Positions 36,107-44,705 of a stretch of DNA of 64,000 nucleotides are shown in pieces. Both the position numbers and the translations under genes were made by a program. The stretch is from Actibacterium naphthalenivorans. Its GTDB lineage: Bacteria > Pseudomonadota > Alphaproteobacteria > Rhodobacterales > Rhodobacteraceae. Under the pieces are notes generated by a model, which saw only the letters and a list, made by a program, of their open reading frames with translations, made no database searches and was not told where the DNA came from. The stretch is taken from the NCBI RefSeq assembly GCF_014196965.1, contig NZ_JACIEQ010000001.1:1426001-1490000 (forward strand). The letters run 5' to 3'. The stretch's first letter is position 1. Each line of letters opens with the position of its first letter.

Positions 36107-36526
36107 TCAGGAGGGCAGCCCGCCAACTGCGCAGACGATATCCCATTCGGCGTCGGATACCGGCTGTACCGACAGCCGCGAATTGTTGACCAGTACCATG
36201 TCTTTCAACCGCGCGTCCGCCTTGCACATCTCCAGCGTTACCGGCCGGGGCAGGGGTCTGACCGCCTTGATATCCACGCATTCCCAGCGCTCATCGTCGG
36301 TTGTGCTGTCGGGATGGGCCGGGGCGATGACCTCGACAATGCCGACAATCGCCTTTTCCTTCAGCGAGTGATAGAAAAACCCGCGCTCGCCAACCTGCAT
36401 GGCGCGCATGTTGTTGCGGGCCTGATAGTTGCGCACACCGTCCCATTCCTCGCCCGCGTCGCCTTTCGCCACCTGATCGTCCCAGCTCCAGGTGTTCGGC
36501 TCGGATTTGAACAACCAGAAGGCCAT
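36107..36526 (-). CDS. EVE-domain protein
   Basis: 139 residues with the complete EVE pattern: N-terminal FWLFKSEPNTWSWDD, then WDGVRNYQARNNMRAM, GFFYHSLKEKAIVGIVEV in the middle, and a C-terminal LVNNSRLSVQPVSD. EVE is a PUA-like fold thought to read modified bases in DNA or RNA; bacterial partners vary. Its ATG overlaps the YciI stop by one base (TGATG). The operon tsaD-gpsA-yciI-EVE is a common alphaproteobacterial string, so a defence role is not implied. Confidence 0.93.
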   Translation of the reverse strand: MAFWLFKSEPNTWSWDDQVAKGDAGEEWDGVRNYQARNNMRAMQVGERGFFYHSLKEKAIVGIVEVIAPAHPDSTTDDERWECVDIKAVRPLPRPVTLEMCKADARLKDMVLVNNSRLSVQPVSDAEWDIVCAVGGLPS

Positions 36527-36801
36527 CAGCCGATCACCCGGTTCCAGTGCTGGATTGCCACGCTTTCAAACAACCCCGCCTGCGCATAGGGATCGCCCTC
36601 TGCCCAGGCCTGCGCATCCGACAGCGCGCCAACCTCGAGGATCAGAAGCGATCCGCACATATCGCCGGCCTCGTCCAGAAACGGGCCGGCCTGGGTGACC
36701 ACGCCGGTCTCCTTGAGGTAGGAAAGATGCGCATCGCGGTTGGCCTTGCGCGTTTCCAGATGGCCGGGTTTGTCTTTGCAGATCACAGCGAACAGCGGCA
36801 T
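36526..36801 (-). CDS. YciI-family protein
   Basis: 91 residues: MPLFAVICKDKPG, RDAHLSYLKETG (the conserved His region), AGPFLDEAGDMCGSLLILE and FVEV-like C-terminal VAIQHW. YciI folds are dimeric alpha/beta barrels of uncertain enzymatic role. The ATG immediately follows the gpsA stop (TGAATG), so translation is coupled. Confidence 0.92.
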   Translation of the reverse strand: MPLFAVICKDKPGHLETRKANRDAHLSYLKETGVVTQAGPFLDEAGDMCGSLLILEVGALSDAQAWAEGDPYAQAGLFESVAIQHWNRVIG

Positions 36802-37770
36802 TCATTCCTCCTTCAGCGGCCGGGCCAGAAGCGCCTCTGTAGCCTCGGCAATTGTGCATTTTTCATCAATAACAGCAGCTACCATAGTCGTGATCGGCAT
36901 GTCGATCCCGCGTTCACGGGCGAGCATGGCCACGGCCTTTGCCGTGGCGGCCCCCTCGACGGTGATCGTGCGGTCGAACTCCTCCGTGCGGCCCAGTGAA
37001 AGGCCGAACCGGAAGTTGCGCGATTGCGCCGATGTGCAGGTCAGCACCATGTCGCCCAGCCCCGACAGGCCGGAAAGCGTCTCTGTCTCGGCGCCAAACG
37101 CGAGGGCAAGGCGCTGCATCTCGGCAAAGCCGCGGGTCATCAGCGCGGCGCGCGCGCTATCGCCCAGCCCCGCGCCGATGACGATACCGCAGGCAATCGC
37201 GACCACGTTCTTCAGCGCGCCGCCCAGTTCCGCCCCGATCGTGTCGGCGCTTCGGTAAAGCCGCAGGTTGGGGGCGGACAGAAGCTGTTGAAGCCGTTTT
37301 CCGGCCTCGGCATCCGCGCAGGCCAGCGTCAGCGCGGTGGGCAGGCCGCGCGCGATATCGGCGGCAAAGCTCGGCCCGGTCAGGACGGCGGGGATAGAGG
37401 CGGGGCAGATATCTGCGATGATCGCGGTCGGCCCGCGCATGGTGACAAGATCAACACCCTTTGAACAGGCGACAAGCGGGGCGCCGTCGAGAGCACCGCG
37501 ATGCGTGGCCAGAAAATCCGAAAGGGTTTGCATGGGAACCGCCAGCAAAACCGCATCCACCCCGCTCAGGTCAGCGGCTTGGCCTGTCACGGTCACGACG
37601 TCGGGCAGGGCGCAGCCCGGCAGGCGCGCGCGGTTTTCGCGCCGGGCCTGCATCTCCGCCACATGCGCCCGATCGCGGGCCCAAAGCGTGACGTTGCGCC
37701 CGGCAAGCCCCAGCGCTATGGCCAGCGCCGTGCCGAACGCACCCGCCCCCGCGATGCCGATCCTGCTCAT
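36802..37770 (-). CDS. gpsA: Glycerol-3-phosphate dehydrogenase [NAD(P)+]
   Basis: 322 residues. Reduces dihydroxyacetone phosphate to sn-glycerol-3-phosphate for phospholipids. NAD(P) loop [17 protein letters not shown] (about 4-20), then [26 protein letters not shown], and the C-terminal catalytic domain with [15 protein letters not shown] and [16 protein letters not shown]. The ATG overlaps the tsaD stop by four bases. Confidence 0.96.
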   Translation of the reverse strand: MSRIGIAGAGAFGTALAIALGLAGRNVTLWARDRAHVAEMQARRENRARLPGCALPDVVTVTGQAADLSGVDAVLLAVPMQTLSDFLATHRGALDGAPLVACSKGVDLVTMRGPTAIIADICPASIPAVLTGPSFAADIARGLPTALTLACADAEAGKRLQQLLSAPNLRLYRSADTIGAELGGALKNVVAIACGIVIGAGLGDSARAALMTRGFAEMQRLALAFGAETETLSGLSGLGDMVLTCTSAQSRNFRFGLSLGRTEEFDRTITVEGAATAKAVAMLARERGIDMPITTMVAAVIDEKCTIAEATEALLARPLKEE

Positions 37771-38864
37771 GCCTTCGCGCCTTTCTTGCCCGATCCCAGC
37801 AATGCCGGGCTGTTGCGGTCCAGCGGCCAGCGCGGCCGCGCGGCAAGCGTCATGTCATCGCGTCGGCCCAGCCGGAAAAGCTCGATCCCCGCCCAGGCGA
37901 TCATCGCGGCATTGTCGGTGCAAAGCGGCAAGGGAGGTGCGGTGAAACGCACACCAAGAGCGTCGGAAACCGTCTCTAACCCGGCCCGAATGGCCTTGTT
38001 CGCGGCAACGCCGCCAGCGACGGCAAAGGCCGGTTCCGCAGGTGCGCCGGCCATGTATTCGGCCAGGGCCCGCCGTGATTTCTCGGCCAGCACATCGCGG
38101 ACGGCCGCCTGAAAGCCCGCGCAAAGATCTGCCCGGTCTTGCACCGTGAGCCCGCCCTTGTCGGCCACAAGCGCATCGCGGGCGCGCAGCACCGCTGTCT
38201 TGAGCCCCGAAAAGGACATGTCGCAGCCCTGCCTGTCGAGCAGGGGGCGCGGCAGGGCGAAACGGGTTTCATCACCCTTGGCGGCCTGCGCCTCGACCGA
38301 TGGCCCGCCGGGCTGCGGCAAGCCCAACAGCCGCGCGGTCTTGTCAAAGGCCTCGCCGGGTGCATCGTCGATCGTGCCGCCCAGGCGGGTGAAATCGTCG
38401 GGCCCGTTCACGCGCAGAAACTGACAATGCCCGCCGGACACCAGCAAGATCAGATAGGGAAAGCGAAGCTGATCGGTCAGCCGCGGTGTCAACGCATGCC
38501 CGGCCAGGTGATTCACCCCGATCAGCGGCAAGCCGGAGGCCGCCGCGATACCCTTGGCACACATGACGCCTGACAGAACCCCGCCGATCAGCCCCGGCCC
38601 GGCGGTGACGGCCACGGCCTCAAGCCCGGAAAGGCCCAGACCCGCCTTGGAAAGTGCCTCTTCCACGCAAATATCGAGCTTTTCGGCATGGGCGCGGGCC
38701 GCGATCTCGGGCACGACACCGCCATAGGCCGCGTGCAGCGCCGTCTGCCCGGCCACGACGGAAGACAGGATTTCCGGCGCCCGCCCGGGGACATGGCGCA
38801 CAACGGCGGCCGCCGTATCATCGCAGCTGCTTTCCAGCCCGAGTATCGTCAGGGGGTCAGCCAT
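37767..38864 (-). CDS. tsaD: tRNA N6-adenosine threonylcarbamoyltransferase TsaD
   Basis: 365 residues from the ATG at 38864 ([20 protein letters not shown]); the frame remains open far upstream opposite hemD, but only this start fits the family. Kae1/ASKHA fold: metal His in NHLAGHALT (about 117-121), [28 protein letters not shown], and a late [12 protein letters not shown]. It transfers threonylcarbamoyl to A37. Its partner ATPase tsaE is at 26974-27483. Heads the leftward tsaD-gpsA-yciI-EVE operon and diverges from hemD. Confidence 0.96.
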   Translation of the reverse strand: MADPLTILGLESSCDDTAAAVVRHVPGRAPEILSSVVAGQTALHAAYGGVVPEIAARAHAEKLDICVEEALSKAGLGLSGLEAVAVTAGPGLIGGVLSGVMCAKGIAAASGLPLIGVNHLAGHALTPRLTDQLRFPYLILLVSGGHCQFLRVNGPDDFTRLGGTIDDAPGEAFDKTARLLGLPQPGGPSVEAQAAKGDETRFALPRPLLDRQGCDMSFSGLKTAVLRARDALVADKGGLTVQDRADLCAGFQAAVRDVLAEKSRRALAEYMAGAPAEPAFAVAGGVAANKAIRAGLETVSDALGVRFTAPPLPLCTDNAAMIAWAGIELFRLGRRDDMTLAARPRWPLDRNSPALLGSGKKGAKA

Positions 38865-38939
38865 ATGTCTGCCGTTGCTTGGGTCATCCCCGGCAGGTAA
38901 CACCGGGGAAGGTTCCAGACAATCCCGGCGTGCAGCGCG

Positions 38940-39680
38940 ATGACACAGCAGATGATCCTTCTCGTAACGCGCCCGCGCCGGCAGGCCGTGGGGTTCGCCA
39001 GATCCTTTCGGGTGCGATTCGGCGAAGAGGTGCCGATCGTCATTTCCCCGGTGCTCGAGGTCGCGCCTGCGGGCGACCCGCCGGTGCTCGATGGGATTTC
39101 GGGGTTGATATTCACCTCCGCCAACGGGGTGGAGGTGTTTTCCAACCTGACGGATGACAGGCGGCTCTCCGCCTATTGCGTGGGCGCGGCGACGGCCGCT
39201 GTGGCGCGCGGGGCGGGGCTTGAGGTGGCTCTCGTGACGCAGAATGCCGATGATCTCGTGGCCGGTCTGCTGGCGGCGCCGCCGGGCGGGGTTCTGCTTC
39301 ATCTGCACGGGGTGCATACGCGCGGTGCTGTCGCGCAGCGTCTGACGGCGGGCGGCCAGCTGTGCCGGGCGCAGGTGATCTATGATCAGGTTGCGCAGGG
39401 ATTGAGCCTGCAGGCACGGGGCGTTCTGTCGGGCCGCGCGACGGTGCTTTTGCCGCTGTTCTCGCCACGCAGCGCCGCGCTTGTTGCCGAAGCGGCGCAG
39501 AGCGCAACCGCCCCGCTTGCCCTCGCGGCGCTGAGCCCGGCGGTACGCGCGGCCTGGGCCGGGCCGGAGCCCGCGCTGGAGTGTACGGCGCACCGCCCCG
39601 ACAGCGATGCGATGCTTGATGCGCTGAAGATGCTTATTGACGCAGTGCAGCGCCTTGAGGGAGGCGACCACCCAAGCTAA
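38940..39680 (+). CDS. hemD: Uroporphyrinogen-III synthase
   Basis: 246 residues; start could be ATG 38940 or ATG 38952 ([12 protein letters not shown]). HemD sequences are poorly conserved, but [27 protein letters not shown] (about 57-69) and the C-terminal [14 protein letters not shown] are typical. It closes hydroxymethylbilane with ring-D inversion. Its context, between tsaD and a mitofilin-HemY pair, is the usual alphaproteobacterial heme locus, except that hemC is not between tsaD and hemD here. Confidence 0.87.
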   Translation: MTQQMILLVTRPRRQAVGFARSFRVRFGEEVPIVISPVLEVAPAGDPPVLDGISGLIFTSANGVEVFSNLTDDRRLSAYCVGAATAAVARGAGLEVALVTQNADDLVAGLLAAPPGGVLLHLHGVHTRGAVAQRLTAGGQLCRAQVIYDQVAQGLSLQARGVLSGRATVLLPLFSPRSAALVAEAAQSATAPLALAALSPAVRAAWAGPEPALECTAHRPDSDAMLDALKMLIDAVQRLEGGDHPS

Positions 39681-39739
39681 GCTGCCCTGGCGCAGCCGGG
39701 CGTTGGTATTGGGTTTGGCGATAGAAAGGGTGGGGTTCC

Positions 39740-41008
39740 GTGGCACGACCAGAAGAGTCATCGAAGATGAGCGAGTCCGATTCGCTTCCTGACGAAGAGG
39801 GCACATCCTCGATAGAACCGGAGGAGAGCCCGGCGGAAACCACCGAGACGACCCCCGGCATCAGCGAAACCGACGAAGCCTCGATCGCCGAAATGGCAGA
39901 GGAAGAAGGTCTTCCCCCCGCTTCGGAAGAGCCTGAACCGACCGAAGAACCGGTTGCTCCGATGGCGCCGCCGCCTGCCAGGCGCGGACGCGTCGGGTTC
40001 TGGGGCACCTTGCTGGGCGGGGTGCTGGCCGCCGTGATCGGGTTCGGCGCCGCGCAGTTTGCCGGGCCGCTGGATCTGCCGTTTCTGAACAATCGCGCCG
40101 ACACCGGAATGGCGGAAACGCTTGCTGGCCAGCAGGAAAGGCTGACGGCGCTGTCGGCCGAGGTCTCGCGCCTGAGCGATGCGGTGGCCGCCGCCGAAAG
40201 CCGCGATCGGGGGGCCGAGCTTTCGGACCGGATCGCCGGTCTGGAAACTTCGCTGACCGATCAGATTGAGGCGCTGAAGACCGAATTCGGAGGAGTTCGT
40301 GACGAACTGGCCGGTTTCGAAACCCGCCTGACCACGCTCGAAAAGCGCCCGGTGGCCGAAACCGGGGATATCTCTGGCGCCGTCGCCGCCTATGAGCGGG
40401 AGCTTGACGCGATGCGCAGCGAGCTTGTGGCGCAGCGCGCGCAGAACGCCGAGCTTGCGGCTGGGATCACCGCCGCCGCCGAAAGCGCCAGCGCCGAGAT
40501 CGACGCCGCCGCGCAGCGCGCGCATGAGCTGGAAGAGCGGGGCGCGATGATGCGCATTCTGGCATCTCTCGAAACCGGCGGCGGGTTTGCCCCGGCGCTC
40601 GACGTGCTGTCCGGGCGGGATGTGCCCGCCGCGCTTTCGGCCGCCGCAGACGGCGTGCCGACGATCGCCGCGCTGAAAGAACAGTTTGCCGAACCGGCCC
40701 GCGCCGCGCTCGACGCCTCGTTGCGGGTCGAGGCGGGTGACAACCCCGGCGACCGGCTGAGCGCTTTCCTGCGCGCGCAGGTCGGGGCACGTTCGCTGAC
40801 CCCGCGCGAAGGCAACGATCCCGATGCCATCCTGTCGCGTGCCGAAGCGGCGGTTGCCGAGGGCCGGCTGCAAGATGCGCTGGCCGAGATCGCCGCGCTG
40901 CCCGACGAAGGGCAGGCCGAGATGGCGGGCTGGGTGGCGGATGCCAAAACCCGGATCGAGGCGGTTGCCGCGGCAAAGGCCCTCGCGGCCACAATGAACC
41001 TGAACTGA
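39740..41008 (+). CDS. Mitofilin/COG4223-like inner-membrane protein
   Basis: 422 residues from GTG 39740. The first ~75 residues are acidic and disordered (Glu, Pro, Thr), one membrane helix lies at about 85-107 ([20 protein letters not shown]), followed by a long coiled coil (about 120-275), and a C-terminal helical domain with Ala-rich repeats. This is the layout of bacterial mitofilin-domain proteins, ancestral to Mic60 of mitochondrial cristae; in alphaproteobacteria these are implicated in intracytoplasmic membrane shape and envelope contacts. It is coupled to hemY (11 bp), as is usual. Confidence 0.87.
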   Translation: MARPEESSKMSESDSLPDEEGTSSIEPEESPAETTETTPGISETDEASIAEMAEEEGLPPASEEPEPTEEPVAPMAPPPARRGRVGFWGTLLGGVLAAVIGFGAAQFAGPLDLPFLNNRADTGMAETLAGQQERLTALSAEVSRLSDAVAAAESRDRGAELSDRIAGLETSLTDQIEALKTEFGGVRDELAGFETRLTTLEKRPVAETGDISGAVAAYERELDAMRSELVAQRAQNAELAAGITAAAESASAEIDAAAQRAHELEERGAMMRILASLETGGGFAPALDVLSGRDVPAALSAAADGVPTIAALKEQFAEPARAALDASLRVEAGDNPGDRLSAFLRAQVGARSLTPREGNDPDAILSRAEAAVAEGRLQDALAEIAALPDEGQAEMAGWVADAKTRIEAVAAAKALAATMNLN

Positions 41009-41019
41009 GGACGTAACGA

Positions 41020-42513
41020 ATGCTTTGGTCCCTGCTCAAGATCCTGCTCTTCGTTGTCCTTGTCGCGGGGCTGACCCTGGGGGCCGGTTTCCTGATGGAA
41101 ATCGACACCGGGCTGCGCATCGCCTTTGCCGGATGGGAATTCACGCTCGGCCCGCTTCAGGCCGTGATCGTGGCGCTATTGCTGCTCGTTCTGATCTGGG
41201 CCGTGCTCAAGCTTGCCGGTTTTCTCGTGGCGCTGTTGCGGTTTGTGATGGGAGACGAAACCGCCCTGTCGCGCTATTTCAACCGCAACCGGGAACGGCG
41301 CGGGTTCAAGGCGCTGGCCGACAGCATGATGGCGCTGGCCTCGGGCGATGGGCGCGAGGCGATGACCAAGGCCGCCCGCGCGGAGCGTCTGCTGCACCGG
41401 CCCGAGCTGACCAACCTTCTGACCGCCCAGGCCGCGGAACTGGCCGGCGACCGCAAGAAGGCGCAGGAGGTTTACAAGCAGCTTCTGTCGGATGACCGCA
41501 CGCGCTTTGTCGGCATTCGCGGGATCATGAAGCAGAAGCTGGCCGAAGGTGACACTGACACCGCGCTGAAGCTGGCCGAAAAGGCCTTTGCCCTGAAACC
41601 GGGCCATGTGGAAACGCAGGATACGCTTCTGCGGCTTCAGGCCGAACATGCCGATTGGGTGGGTGCGCGCAAGACGCTGAACGCCAAGCTGAAGCATGGC
41701 GCGCTGCCCCGCGATGTTCACAAGCGGCGCGATGCGGTTCTGGCCCTGTCCGGAGCGCGCGATGTGCTGGCCGAGGGCAAGACGATCGAAGCCCGCGAAG
41801 CCGCGGTCGAGGCGAACCGCCTGTCGCCCGATCTGATCCCCGCCGCCGCGATGGCCGCGCGAACCTATATCGAACAGGGCAAGCCCCGCTACGCCGCCCG
41901 CGTTCTGAAAAAGGCGTGGGAGGCACAGCCGCACCCCGAGCTTGCAACCGCCTTTGCCGAGATCAAGCCCGATGAATCCCCGGCCGAGCGGGTCAAGCGG
42001 TTCCGGGCGCTGACCAGCCTTGCGCCGGATCACCCCGAAACCCGGATGTTGCTGGCCGAGCTTCATATCGCGGCCGAGGACTTTCCCGAGGCGCGCAAGG
42101 CGCTGGGCAATCTTGCCGAAACCGATCCGACCGCCCGCGCGCTCACGCTGATGGCGGCGATCGAGCGTGGCCAGGGCGCCGATGACAGCGTCGTGCGGGG
42201 CTGGCTGACGCGCGCCCTGACCGCCTCGCGCGGGCCGCAGTGGATCTGCGACAATTGCGGCACCGTTCACGCGGCCTGGGCGCCGATCTGCGGCCAGTGC
42301 GGCAGCTTCGACACGCTATCGTGGAAAATCGCGCCGACGGGCGAGCTGACGATGCCGCATTCCACCGAGATGCTCCCGCTGATCGTGGGTGCGATCGAAG
42401 ACACGCCTGAAGATATCGAACCGGCCGAGTCTGTTGAGGAGGGCGGCGCGGAAGAGAGTGTTTCCGAGGCCGAGGTGCTTGCGCCGGAAGAACAGGAAAA
42501 AGCCGTAAATTAG
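41020..42513 (+). CDS. hemY: HemY-like protein (membrane-bound TPR protein of the heme locus)
   Basis: 497 residues. Two N-terminal membrane helices (about 4-24 and 45-68), then the HemY_N block and TPR helices up to about 385. A short zinc-ribbon-like segment follows with Cys410, Cys413, Cys424 and Cys427 (CDNC and CGQC), and an acidic tail. This HemY is unrelated to the FAD enzyme of the same symbol in Gram-positives; its heme-synthesis role is poorly defined and may be scaffolding. Ends 44 bp before tRNA-Thr. Confidence 0.92.
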   Translation: MLWSLLKILLFVVLVAGLTLGAGFLMEIDTGLRIAFAGWEFTLGPLQAVIVALLLLVLIWAVLKLAGFLVALLRFVMGDETALSRYFNRNRERRGFKALADSMMALASGDGREAMTKAARAERLLHRPELTNLLTAQAAELAGDRKKAQEVYKQLLSDDRTRFVGIRGIMKQKLAEGDTDTALKLAEKAFALKPGHVETQDTLLRLQAEHADWVGARKTLNAKLKHGALPRDVHKRRDAVLALSGARDVLAEGKTIEAREAAVEANRLSPDLIPAAAMAARTYIEQGKPRYAARVLKKAWEAQPHPELATAFAEIKPDESPAERVKRFRALTSLAPDHPETRMLLAELHIAAEDFPEARKALGNLAETDPTARALTLMAAIERGQGADDSVVRGWLTRALTASRGPQWICDNCGTVHAAWAPICGQCGSFDTLSWKIAPTGELTMPHSTEMLPLIVGAIEDTPEDIEPAESVEEGGAEESVSEAEVLAPEEQEKAVN

Positions 42514-42557
42514 GGCTACACAGCCCAGACGGAGGGTGCTAAAGAGCGCGCCACCAC

Positions 42558-42633
42558 GCCGCTGTAGCTCAGATGGTAGAGCACGTCATTCGTAATGATG
42601 GGGTCGGGGGTTCGAGTCCCTTCAGCGGCACCA
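42558..42633 (+). tRNA. tRNA-Thr, anticodon CGU
   Basis: 76 bases with encoded CCA. Acceptor GCCGCTG pairs with CAGCGGC; D arm GCTC/GAGC; anticodon stem CGTCA/TGATG with loop TTCGTAA, anticodon CGT, reading ACG; T-arm loop TTCGAGT. All arms fold by eye. It marks the edge between the conserved heme locus and the accessory cluster that follows. Confidence 0.95.
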
Positions 42634-42871
42634 TTAAAATCAAGCGGGCATCCCGGACCCTCTTGGTTTTTATCCCTCAGCAAAGCACACGCAGCTCGCG
42701 CCTGGTGATGATACAGGCCCAGCCCCTGCAGGGGTCCGGCACGCGATCGGCCACGCTCCTTTTCGCTCGAACCACCTTGGCAAACGCGCCAACCCCCGCG
42801 GTTGATCGCCAGCTAGCCGCGCGCCTTGGGCCCGCAGTGAAATATCAAGGGCCGTGCCAAATCCTTGCCTG

Positions 42872-42901
42872 TTGACATCCGGACACCGATGTCCGTATGA
42901 G
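42872..42901 (+). promoter_or_regulatory. tetR promoter
   Basis: TTGACA (42872-42877, perfect), 18-bp spacer, TATGAG (42896-42901). The expected start of transcription is at or within a base or two of the tetR ATG (42908), suggesting a leaderless message. The spacer is filled by a palindrome. Confidence 0.7.
42880..42895. promoter_or_regulatory. Operator palindrome within the tetR promoter
   Basis: CGGACA, CCGA, TGTCCG: a perfect 6-bp inverted repeat between the -35 and -10 elements, extended by a weaker outer GACAT/ATGTC pairing. Position and symmetry fit autorepression by the adjacent TetR-family protein. Confidence 0.68.
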
Positions 42902-42907
42902 CGGGGA

Positions 42908-43507
42908 ATGAGCAAGCGCGCGGATGCACGTCAAAATCGCGCCAGGATTCTGGCCGCCGCGGCGGATGTTGTCGCTGAAGAGGGCACTTCGGTGCCTCTT
43001 GATCTTGTGTGCGCGCGTGCCGCCGTCGGGCGCGCGACCCTTTACCGGAACTTTCCCGACCGGCAGGCGTTGATGCTGGCCTTGCTGGACGAAACGCTTG
43101 AACGGCTCGAAGCGGCAGCGGTTGCTCTGGGTGGCAGGGATGACGCGGTTTTTGCGCTGCTGGCGCATGTGGCCGAGGAGATGGCGGACAGCATGGCCTT
43201 GTTCGATTACTTGAGCACCGCCGATATCTCGGTCGAGACGGTGTCGGCCAGCCGGGCCCGATTGGCCGTGGTGCTGGACGCGCCGATCGAACGGGCGCGA
43301 CAGGCCGGTCTGATCCGCGCGACGGTCGGGACACCGGACATGCTTTTGGCCTTTCGGATGTTCGCCGGCGTTCTGCAGGACAGGGACGCGGCCACCCGGA
43401 AGCAAACCTGCCAGCGCGCGCTGGACATCGTGATTCACGGCATTGCCGCCTCGCCGAAGGTGGATGGCGTCGCGGTTTGGGCCGAAAACGGTTCATTCCA
43501 AAAGTAA
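42908..43507 (+). CDS. TetR/AcrR-family transcriptional regulator
   Basis: 199 residues from the ATG at 42908 (MSKRADARQNRARIL). The N-terminal helix-turn-helix is GTSVPLDLVCARAAVGRATLYRNF in two adjacent parts (about 28-52), ending with the TetR LYRNFPDRQAL pattern. The C-terminal ligand-binding domain is not typed. It lies 40 bp upstream of the HlyD gene on the same strand and behind an operator-promoter, so it probably represses itself and the efflux pair. The effector is unknown. Confidence 0.93.
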   Translation: MSKRADARQNRARILAAAADVVAEEGTSVPLDLVCARAAVGRATLYRNFPDRQALMLALLDETLERLEAAAVALGGRDDAVFALLAHVAEEMADSMALFDYLSTADISVETVSASRARLAVVLDAPIERARQAGLIRATVGTPDMLLAFRMFAGVLQDRDAATRKQTCQRALDIVIHGIAASPKVDGVAVWAENGSFQK

Positions 43508-43547
43508 TTTGCCCAAAGTGATAAGACAGAATGGAAACGACCCGGAC

Positions 43548-44696
43548 ATGACGAACACCCCCGATACAGAAACGACGCCCGGCCCCGGCACCCCGGCTTC
43601 GGAAACCGTGGCAGACGAGGCAAAGGCCGGCAATCCGGCCAAGAAAGTCGGTTTGCTCGTACTGCTGATCCTTGCCGGCATCGTCGGGTGGTACGTGGCC
43701 TCCGACCGCTACGCGCCGGGCACGAACCGGGGCATCGTCATGGCCAACGTGACACAGGTCGCCCCGCGCGTTTCCGGCCGCGTGATGCGGGTTGAGGTCG
43801 ACGATAACGCCTTTGTCGCCGCCGACGCGCCGCTTTTCCACATTGACGCACGCCCGTTTCAGCTGGTTGTCGAACAGGCCAAGGCACAGTTGCAACAGGC
43901 GCATCAGTCTCTTGATGCGTCTTCGGCCCAGCTTGTGGCCAGCCAGGCCAATGTCGCGCAGGCGCGCGCCAGTCTGGAAAATGCCCGTGCCGCCAATGAC
44001 CGCACCCTGGCCCTGTCCCGGCGCGGTCTGGTGCCCAAAGCCCAGGTGGACAACGCGCGCGCCGCTTTGGAAAACGCGCAGGCCACATTGGATGCCGCCC
44101 TGGCGCAGCTTGACAGCGCCAAACGCCAGCTGGGGGTCACGGGGGACGACAACCCGCAGATCCGCGCGGCGCAGCTGCGGCTGGAGCAGGCGAATTACGA
44201 CCTTTTGTCCACCACGGTGCGCGCGCCGCGCCCGGGCGTGGTGACGAACCTGAAACTGTCGGTGGGTCAGTTCATGGGCGCCGGCAGCCCGGCGATGACG
44301 TTCATCGAATCCGAAGGCTTCTGGATCAACGCGGATCTGCGCGAGAACCAGCTGGTGAATGTCGATCCGGGCGACACGGTGGAGATTCTGTTCGACGCCC
44401 TGCCGGGCCGGATCTTCCAGGGCCGGGTGGATAGTATCGCCTGGGGGATCAACCCCGGCCAGACCGAGGTCGGAGGGCTGCCGGTCAACAAGCCCGCGAC
44501 ACAGTGGTTCGAACCCGCACGCCGGATTCCCGTGCGCATCAACCTTGACACCGAAGGCACCGGGATGTGGCCGCAAAAGGCGCGCCTGGGCGGCAAGGTC
44601 AGCGTGCTGATCCATGCCCAAAGGCCGGGGCATCCGATTTCGCTTCTGGCTGCGTTCTTCCTGCGGCTGCAGGGTTTCGCCACCGCCCTGTACTGA
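43548..44696 (+). CDS. HlyD/EmrA-family membrane fusion protein
   Basis: 382 residues from the ATG at 43548. A Thr/Pro-rich cytosolic tail, one membrane helix (about 31-50, GLLVLLILAGIVGWYVA), then the periplasmic adaptor: half-lipoyl VAPRVSGRVMRVEVDDN, coiled-coil hairpin of Ala/Gln-rich repeats (about 105-205), second half-lipoyl TTVRAPRPGVVTNLKL and a beta-barrel. It resembles the AaeA/EmrA group that links an inner-membrane pump to an outer channel. The next gene, ten bases on, is the likely partner. Confidence 0.92.
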   Translation: MTNTPDTETTPGPGTPASETVADEAKAGNPAKKVGLLVLLILAGIVGWYVASDRYAPGTNRGIVMANVTQVAPRVSGRVMRVEVDDNAFVAADAPLFHIDARPFQLVVEQAKAQLQQAHQSLDASSAQLVASQANVAQARASLENARAANDRTLALSRRGLVPKAQVDNARAALENAQATLDAALAQLDSAKRQLGVTGDDNPQIRAAQLRLEQANYDLLSTTVRAPRPGVVTNLKLSVGQFMGAGSPAMTFIESEGFWINADLRENQLVNVDPGDTVEILFDALPGRIFQGRVDSIAWGINPGQTEVGGLPVNKPATQWFEPARRIPVRINLDTEGTGMWPQKARLGGKVSVLIHAQRPGHPISLLAAFFLRLQGFATALY

Positions 44697-44705
44697 GGCA
44701 GCAAG

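Noticed and set aside
36107-36526. EVE-domain protein as part of a modification-dependent defence system
   Set aside because: It sits in a housekeeping operon (tsaD-gpsA-yciI) with no restriction or McrBC-like gene nearby.
42573-42875. A 100-codon + strand frame starting inside tRNA-Thr
   Set aside because: Its start lies within the tRNA gene and its sequence has no family features.
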